This document shows, piece after piece, positions 58,784 to 64,000 of a stretch of DNA of 64,000 nucleotides. Position 1 is the first letter of the stretch. The number at the start of each line of letters is the position of its first letter. Under the pieces are notes generated by a model that saw only the letters and a list, made by a program, of their open reading frames with translations, was not told the origin of the DNA and ran no database searches. Source of the stretch: Mucilaginibacter aquaedulcis (GTDB lineage Bacteria; Bacteroidota; Bacteroidia; Sphingobacteriales; Sphingobacteriaceae); the NCBI RefSeq assembly GCF_030409325.1, contig NZ_JAUFPR010000001.1, positions 806,001-870,000 of the forward strand. The letters are read 5' to 3'. Made by a program: the position numbers and the translations under genes.

Positions 58784-60049
58784 ATGGAAAACTACAGCAT
58801 CGTTATATTCATCATGGCCATTATGATAGGCCTCTCGGCTATTGCCGATAAAATTAAACTCCCCTATCCTATTATACTTATTGTGGCAGGTATAGCCATC
58901 GGTTTTATCCCCACATTACCCAATATTGAACTCAATCCGGAAATCGTTTTCCTGATATTTCTGCCGCCTTTATTGTACGATGCTGCCTTTAATATCTCTT
59001 ACCAAACGTTTAAAACCAATATCAATACTATAGGTGTATTGGCCATTTCGCTGGTTTTTATAACAGCATCGGGTATAGCGGTTGCCGCTCATTACCTTAT
59101 TCCCGGCATGACCTGGCCGCTTTCGTTTGTATTGGGTGCCATACTTTCGGCTACCGATGCCGTGGCAGCTATGAGCATTACCAAAGGTCTTGGCTTATCG
59201 CATAGTACCAATACCATACTGGAAGGTGAAAGTTTGGTGAATGATGCCTCGGCACTGGTGGCTTATCGTTTTGCAGTTGCCGCGGTTACTGGCACTGCAT
59301 TTGTATTCTGGAAAGCCTCGCTGCAATTCCTGATTTTGCTGGCCGGGGGCTTTATAGTTGGTTTGGTAATGGGTAAAATTCTGGCTTTTATTATTAAACG
59401 GATACACCAAAACAACCTGGCAACCATTAGTTTCATGATACTGATGCCCTTTGTAACTTATCTGGTTGCCGAAGATTTGCATGTTTCGGGGGTCATCGCG
59501 GTAGTTATCCTGGGCTTAAGCATTGCCCGTTTCAGCAATAAGGTATTTCCGGAGGCATTAAAAACCCAGTCTAAATCAATCTGGGATATTATTATTTTTT
59601 TACTCAACGGACTCATTTTTATCATCATCGGTTTACAGTTTCCCTTTGTATTAAAAACCCTGAGTATGCAACAGGCCTTACCCTACATAGGTTATTCATT
59701 TATCATCACCGTAGTTGCACTGGTACTGCGCATAGCGCGTGTGTTTTCGCAAAAGGTTGATCTGCAGCGAGCCTTTGCAAAAGGCAAACGTAAAATAACG
59801 CAGGATGCCTTGCTCGATTTTAAAAGCAGCCTGATCATTAGCTGGTCGGGCATGCGGGGTATTGTATCACTGGCTATTGCCATAGGTTTGCCGGCCACAC
59901 TCGCCGACGGAACTCCATTCCCGCAGCGTAATGTTATTATTTTTATTTCGGTAGTGGTGGTGCTGTTAACGCTCATCGGGCAGGGCCTAACCCTGCCATG
60001 GCTGGTAAAACTCCTGAAAACAAAAGATGAAAAGGCCGCAACAAGTTGA
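58784..60049 (+). CDS. Na+/H+ antiporter, CPA1 (NhaP/NHE) type
   Basis: The 421-residue membrane protein has about 12 helices. The CPA1 marks are FLIFLPPLLYDAAFNIS, LSATDAVAAMSITKGLGL and ILEGESLVNDASALVAYRFAV (Asn-Asp ion-binding pair). FKSSLIISWSGMRGIVSLAIAIGLP follows. It lacks the long cytoplasmic regulatory tail of larger homologues. It exports Na+ in exchange for protons. A bestrophin gene follows after 131 nt on the same strand. Confidence 0.93.
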   Translation: MENYSIVIFIMAIMIGLSAIADKIKLPYPIILIVAGIAIGFIPTLPNIELNPEIVFLIFLPPLLYDAAFNISYQTFKTNINTIGVLAISLVFITASGIAVAAHYLIPGMTWPLSFVLGAILSATDAVAAMSITKGLGLSHSTNTILEGESLVNDASALVAYRFAVAAVTGTAFVFWKASLQFLILLAGGFIVGLVMGKILAFIIKRIHQNNLATISFMILMPFVTYLVAEDLHVSGVIAVVILGLSIARFSNKVFPEALKTQSKSIWDIIIFLLNGLIFIIIGLQFPFVLKTLSMQQALPYIGYSFIITVVALVLRIARVFSQKVDLQRAFAKGKRKITQDALLDFKSSLIISWSGMRGIVSLAIAIGLPATLADGTPFPQRNVIIFISVVVVLLTLIGQGLTLPWLVKLLKTKDEKAATS

Positions 60050-60180
60050 TTGCCGATGATGGTTAACACATGAAAAATAAAATGATCTATGATAGCTCTT
60101 CTCACAGCCATTTTGTGGTTCGTTTTTAAATACAATTTCGGATATTCACAGTAAAATAGTTTAGCATATCCCGCCACAAT

Positions 60181-61098
60181 ATGATCATCAGAAAAAACGA
60201 GAACTGGTTCAGGATGCTTTTTATATGGCAGGGCTCCGTATTGCCAAAGGTGCTACCACGTTTGATCATGCTGTTTGTACTATCCGTAAGTATCGTATTT
60301 TTCAAAGGCACTTTATTTCATTATAAAATTCCGCTTAACCCGGCGCCGTTCACCTTGTTTGGCATAGCCCTGGCCTTGTTTTTAGGCTTCAGGAACAATG
60401 CCAGTTATGAACGGTTTTGGGAGGCCCGCAAACTTTGGGGAGCTTTGCTTAATGATACCCGCTCACTGGCCCGCCAGGCGCTCACGCTTAGCGGTTACCC
60501 TGCAGAAAGTAAGGAAACGGCCACCTTTATCAATTACCTCATTGCATTTACTTATGCCCTGAAACACCAGCTAAGGCATACTGATGCCGCAAGCGATATG
60601 CAAAAAAGATTACCTGCCGAGCTCGCTGGTGAACTAAGTACAGCCATATATAAACCTGTTATGCTCATGAAGCAGATGGCCATGTGGGTTCAAACCACGA
60701 AAGAACAGGGTAAGATAGATTCTATTATACAAACGGCTTTTGATGATAACTTTAGCAAATTATCAGATATTGTGGGCGGTTGCGAACGTATAGCCTCTAC
60801 CCCCATCCCATATACTTATCGTGTACTATTGCACCGTACTGTTTATGTTTATTGCTTTTTATTGCCCTTTGGTTTTGTTGATAGCCTGGGCTGGTTTACC
60901 CCTCTTATTGTAACTTTTATTGCCTATACGTTTGTAGCACTCGAAGCTATAGCCGATGAAATAGAGGAACCTTTTGGCCTGGAAGTAAACGATCTTGCCC
61001 TCAACGCTATGTGCCTCATGATAGAAACCACCCTATTAGAAATGGCCGAAAAGCCCCTGCCCGATCAACCAGCCAGGCAGGGTTATATTGTTGACTGA
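60181..61098 (+). CDS. Bestrophin family ion channel protein
   Basis: The 305 residues match bacterial bestrophin-like proteins (UPF0187). MIIRKNENWFRMLFIWQGSVLPKVLPRL is the N-terminal motif. NPAPFTLFGIALALFLGFRNNASYERFWEARKLWGALLNDTRSLARQ is the conserved neck and pore region. LLPFGFVDSLGWFTPLIVTFIAYTFVALEAIADEIEEPFG is the C-terminal pore helix with the acidic cluster. Bacterial members are pentameric cation-selective channels. Its 3' end faces the serine hydrolase gene with 3 nt between the stops. Confidence 0.93.
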   Translation: MIIRKNENWFRMLFIWQGSVLPKVLPRLIMLFVLSVSIVFFKGTLFHYKIPLNPAPFTLFGIALALFLGFRNNASYERFWEARKLWGALLNDTRSLARQALTLSGYPAESKETATFINYLIAFTYALKHQLRHTDAASDMQKRLPAELAGELSTAIYKPVMLMKQMAMWVQTTKEQGKIDSIIQTAFDDNFSKLSDIVGGCERIASTPIPYTYRVLLHRTVYVYCFLLPFGFVDSLGWFTPLIVTFIAYTFVALEAIADEIEEPFGLEVNDLALNAMCLMIETTLLEMAEKPLPDQPARQGYIVD

Positions 61099-61101
61099 TA
61101 T

Positions 61102-62457
61102 TTACTCTTGTTTCTCGCGGGTCATGATAAAAGTTTGGCCACTTTGTTTCAGGGTAAGCTTATTGGCTGTAGTATCAAATACCATTATGATGCCACCCTG
61201 AACAAATTGAAACTCATTCGCTGTAATTGCCTCTAACGGAAACGACGACTGACCGGTACCTTGTGCCATTAAAGTAGCGTTATTTTTAGTGACTGTAATT
61301 TTAATGGGAAGCCCATTACCCGCATACACCCCAAGGTACTTATCTAAATCGGCCGATTTGAGTTTTATGGTAGTTACCGGAGTAAAAGCAGGCAGGGTAT
61401 ATGGCCGGTTAAAAACTATGCTCAGCACCCCTATCATCATATCATTTAATGAGGTATTAACACCATTAGCCGTATAGGACGTAGCCAGTTTTTCTTCCGG
61501 AAAATAGATAGCCTGCGATAGAAAATTATCGATACCGCCATTATGGCCAAAGCCTTTTTTACTGTAAAAGGGGTACATGATCAGATCCATACCATAACCA
61601 TCTTTAATCGTTTTCATGTGAGTAAGGCTACTATCACTTATCAGCTTACCAGTGAACAGCGCATCCATAAATTGTGTAAGTGCTGCTGGGTTTGAAACAA
61701 GTGCCCCGGCTCCACCCGGAATGCTCATATTTGTTTCTGTAACGTTTTTCCAGTTATTATCCTGCCAGTTATAAGATTGTGCTTCCTGTTTTGTCTCATC
61801 TATTTTACCTCCGTAATATGTATCAGGCAGGCCAATTTTATTTACTATCCTATCTTTCAAGGCAAGGGCGTACGGTTTTTTATCAATTGCTTCTATGATA
61901 TAACCCAGTAACACAAACGCTGTATTACTGTATGAATGTTTGGTGCCTGGTTCAAAATCAGATTTGTTTTTCTTAAATACAGATAGCAGATCAGCATGTG
62001 TTAAGTTTTTACTGGCGATAACCACATAATTGCTATCGTTGGTAAAATTGTGTAAACCGCTGCTGTGATTAAGCATTTGGGCGATGGTAATTTTATTGGC
62101 ATTGGGTATATCCGGAAAATACCGCGCCAATGGTGTAGTCAATTGAAGCTTACCCTGCTCTATCAACTGAAATATCATTACCGAAGTAAAAATTTTAGAA
62201 ATAGAACCGATACGATAATGGGTACTGGTTGTGGCGGCTTCCTTTTGGCTCCCATTTATTGTGCTGTAACCTATCGCTCTGCTATATATAAGTTTGCCAT
62301 TTTGCCTGAGGGCCACGCTAACCATAGCTTTATTATTGGTCGCCAGTATATCCATCAGGCTATCCATTTTGGCTTTATTAAATACAGGTGTTTGGGCAAC
62401 TGTACATTGGCTAAATAAAACGGCGACCAATGCAATAATTAAAAGTTTACATTTCAT
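61102..62457 (-). CDS. Serine hydrolase, class C beta-lactamase-like
   Basis: ATG 62457 gives 451 residues; the longer frame to 62535 has an unconserved head. A signal peptide (LLIIALVAVLFSQCTVAQ) is followed by the penicillin-binding-like fold. The SxxK motif is in HYRIGSISKIFTSVMIF, the Tyr motif in KHSYSNTAFVLLGYIIEA, and the third motif is GFGHNGGIDNF (HxG). A beta-barrel tail (DLKKYLGVYAG-like) follows. It could be a D-Ala-D-Ala or D-aminoacyl peptidase or an esterase; a true beta-lactamase is less likely. It is divergent from the Crp/Fnr gene. Confidence 0.9.
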   Translation of the reverse strand: MKCKLLIIALVAVLFSQCTVAQTPVFNKAKMDSLMDILATNNKAMVSVALRQNGKLIYSRAIGYSTINGSQKEAATTSTHYRIGSISKIFTSVMIFQLIEQGKLQLTTPLARYFPDIPNANKITIAQMLNHSSGLHNFTNDSNYVVIASKNLTHADLLSVFKKNKSDFEPGTKHSYSNTAFVLLGYIIEAIDKKPYALALKDRIVNKIGLPDTYYGGKIDETKQEAQSYNWQDNNWKNVTETNMSIPGGAGALVSNPAALTQFMDALFTGKLISDSSLTHMKTIKDGYGMDLIMYPFYSKKGFGHNGGIDNFLSQAIYFPEEKLATSYTANGVNTSLNDMMIGVLSIVFNRPYTLPAFTPVTTIKLKSADLDKYLGVYAGNGLPIKITVTKNNATLMAQGTGQSSFPLEAITANEFQFVQGGIIMVFDTTANKLTLKQSGQTFIMTREKQE

Positions 62458-62609
62458 AGTTTCGTAGATGTTAATAAGATTTAAGTTGTTATTTGATAAC
62501 GAATAAATATAAGTACTAAAACCCCCATCTGTCACCCCAATTTCAAATAGATGCGGTATATTTATTCTGCACGCATAATTAAATAGTTTTGGCGAGTAAC
62601 GTTAATGCA

Positions 62610-63188
62610 ATGTTTGAAAGTTTCCGAAGATATATTACTGAAAAGGCAAACCTTACCCCCGATGAGCTGGAAATGATCCTGGCTGCCAGCATCCAAAAAA
62701 AACTAAAGAAAAAACAATACCTGTTGCAGGAGGGAGAAGTATCGCGCTATAACACCTTTATAGTTAAGGGTTGTTTAAGACAATACCGTACCGGTAACGA
62801 CGGGGCCGAACATATTATACGATTTGCGGTTGAGGATTGGTGGATAAGCGACCGTGAAAGCCTGACCACGGGCCTGCCATCGAAAAGTTATATTGACTGC
62901 CTGGAAGATAGCGAGCTTTTACTTTGGACCAAAGACACCTTCAATGAACTGAAAATAAAAATCCCCGAGCTCCGTGCCTTTGAAGAACGGACACTGGCCC
63001 GAAGCTTTAACGCCACACAAAACAGGATACACATAGCCATCAGTTATACTCCTGAGGAAAAATATCAGAATTTTATTCAGTCATTCCCTAACATATTTAA
63101 CCGTGTGCCATTGTATATGATCGCTTCATACCTCGGTATTTCACGCGAAACCCTAAATCGTATCCGCAAACAGTTTGCACATAAATAA
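62610..63188 (+). CDS. Crp/Fnr family transcriptional regulator
   Basis: I start at ATG 62610 (MFESFRRYITEKANL, 192 residues); TTG 62589 adds seven. An N-terminal cyclic-nucleotide-binding-like beta-barrel (KKKQYLLQEGEVSRYNTFIVKGCLRQY) is followed by a dimer helix and a short C-terminal helix-turn-helix (YMIASYLGISRETLNRIRKQ). It lacks FNR cysteines. Members of this Bacteroidota group often control a neighbouring SDR or oxidoreductase gene, here the SDR 154 nt downstream. Confidence 0.9.
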   Translation: MFESFRRYITEKANLTPDELEMILAASIQKKLKKKQYLLQEGEVSRYNTFIVKGCLRQYRTGNDGAEHIIRFAVEDWWISDRESLTTGLPSKSYIDCLEDSELLLWTKDTFNELKIKIPELRAFEERTLARSFNATQNRIHIAISYTPEEKYQNFIQSFPNIFNRVPLYMIASYLGISRETLNRIRKQFAHK

Positions 63189-63341
63189 TCCTGAATACCA
63201 ATTAAATACTTTTATGACCTTCTAACTTTATTAATAATAAACCATTATATTTTGTGTCAAATGACATTTTTTTTCGGGCGTTTTGCCCCCACCTTTGTAT
63301 TGTTATCCGGATGAATGGATGACACATAAACACAAAAGAAA

Positions 63342-64000
63342 ATGTCAGGAAAATTAGAAAATAAAGTAGCTGTAATAACCGGAGCTACCAGCGGCATGGC
63401 CTTAGCCACCGCAAAATTATTTGTTGAAGAAGGTGCATACGTATTTATCACCGGCCGCAGGCAGGAACAATTAGATGCAGCTGTTAAAGAAATAGGCCGC
63501 AATGTTACCGGCGTACGTGCCGACTCGGCCAACCTGGATGATCTGGATCATTTATACGAGGTTGTTAAGGCCGAAAAGGGAAATATAGATATCCTGTACG
63601 CCAGCTCGGGCGTAGGTGATTTTGGCGTACCCATTGGCACCGTAACCGAAGAAATTTATGCCAAAACCTTTGATGTGAATGTGAAGGGAACCATATTCAC
63701 TATACAAAAAGCTTTACCGATATTGAATGAAGGTGCTTCTATCATCATGACAGGTTCAATAGCATCTGTAAAAGGCTTGGAGGGCATGGGTGTTTATAAT
63801 GCCAGTAAAGCTGCCGTACGTTCACTGGCCAGAACCTGGACCGTTGAGCTTAAGGCACGAAAAATAAGGGTGAATGTATTGAGCCCAGGTACCATTTTAA
63901 CCAATACTTTTGATGGTGTACCACAGGAAGTTATTGATTCATTTGCCGCCCAGATTCCGCTGGGCCGTGTTGGTCAGCCTGAGGAAATCGCCACTGTGGC
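63342..64000 (+). CDS. SDR family oxidoreductase (3' end outside window)
   Basis: The frame starts at ATG 63342 (MSGKLENKVAVITGATSG) and is open to the right edge, so about 219 residues are seen. The cofactor motif is TGATSGMA, where the usual final IG is Met-Ala. TGRRQEQLD suggests NADP(H). YASSG stands in place of NNAG. The catalytic Ser is in MTGSIASVKGLEGMG, followed by YNASK and NVLSPGTILT. The substrate is unknown. It is probably a target of the upstream Crp/Fnr regulator. Confidence 0.9.
   Translation, partial: MSGKLENKVAVITGATSGMALATAKLFVEEGAYVFITGRRQEQLDAAVKEIGRNVTGVRADSANLDDLDHLYEVVKAEKGNIDILYASSGVGDFGVPIGTVTEEIYAKTFDVNVKGTIFTIQKALPILNEGASIIMTGSIASVKGLEGMGVYNASKAAVRSLARTWTVELKARKIRVNVLSPGTILTNTFDGVPQEVIDSFAAQIPLGRVGQPEEIATV

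Overview
The window looks like a chromosomal stretch from a Bacteroidota bacterium, most likely Sphingobacteriaceae (Mucilaginibacter/Pedobacter type). The signs are a MurF-alanine racemase fusion, DUF4369/TlpA proteins, a carboxypeptidase-regulatory-like TonB receptor, a GH76 enzyme, promoters of the TTG-N19-TAnnTTTG type, few Shine-Dalgarno sites and moderate GC. No rRNA, CRISPR array, transposase or prophage gene was seen. Two tRNAs (Gly-GCC, Leu-UAA) lie at 35.9-36.1 kb.

Layout. 0-8.8 kb: the end of rpoD, endonuclease V, a membrane protein/ABC ATPase pair, PhzF, SMC and an S41 protease. 8.8-15.3 kb: a HAD/pre-ATP-grasp/LolD unit, sucC, an FMN glutamate synthase-like protein, YceI behind a perfect 26-bp palindrome, and a Sua5/YciO protein. 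15.5-19.4 kb: trpD-trpF-trpB-trpA on the minus strand, preceded by an attenuator with a Trp-Trp-Trp leader peptide. 19.5-35.8 kb: mixed housekeeping and transport genes (Kir channel, SDR, GT2, RecR, GH76, SSS symporter, LOG, an Omp85-like barrel with no ordinary start codon, MFS, DUF502, MurF-Alr, RecX). 36.2-47.9 kb: a long minus-strand block of exported redox proteins (DoxX-like, Tat-exported SOD, DUF4397, TonB receptor, di-haem peroxidase, YceI, two tandem TlpA-like proteins, a DsbD-alpha-like protein). 48-57 kb: a papain-like protein, an SDR, a PhyH oxygenase, then an operon for a family 2A encapsulin shell, a cysteine desulfurase with a long repetitive N-terminal extension, a serine acetyltransferase and a CPA2 antiporter. 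57-64 kb: acyltransferase, SRPBCC, CPA1 antiporter, bestrophin, a beta-lactamase-like hydrolase, a Crp/Fnr regulator and a truncated SDR.

The most interesting region is 46.7-56.9 kb. The encapsulin/cysteine desulfurase/serine acetyltransferase set matches the known sulfur-storing encapsulin family. Around it are three short upstream ORFs rich in cysteine codons (ending or containing CCC, CSCCC and LCC). The leader of the TlpA block also holds an RNA with the complete architecture of a SAM-I riboswitch, directly before its Cys-Cys-Cys ORF. A 19-bp motif related to CTACTAAATCTATAGATTT recurs in four intergenic regions, and a perfect 32-bp palindrome with a similar core sits at the encapsulin promoter. 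I infer a sulfur (cysteine/SAM) regulon that joins sulfur storage, cysteine synthesis, periplasmic thiol-redox proteins and a PhyH oxygenase. The parts are visible in the sequence; the regulatory link is inference.
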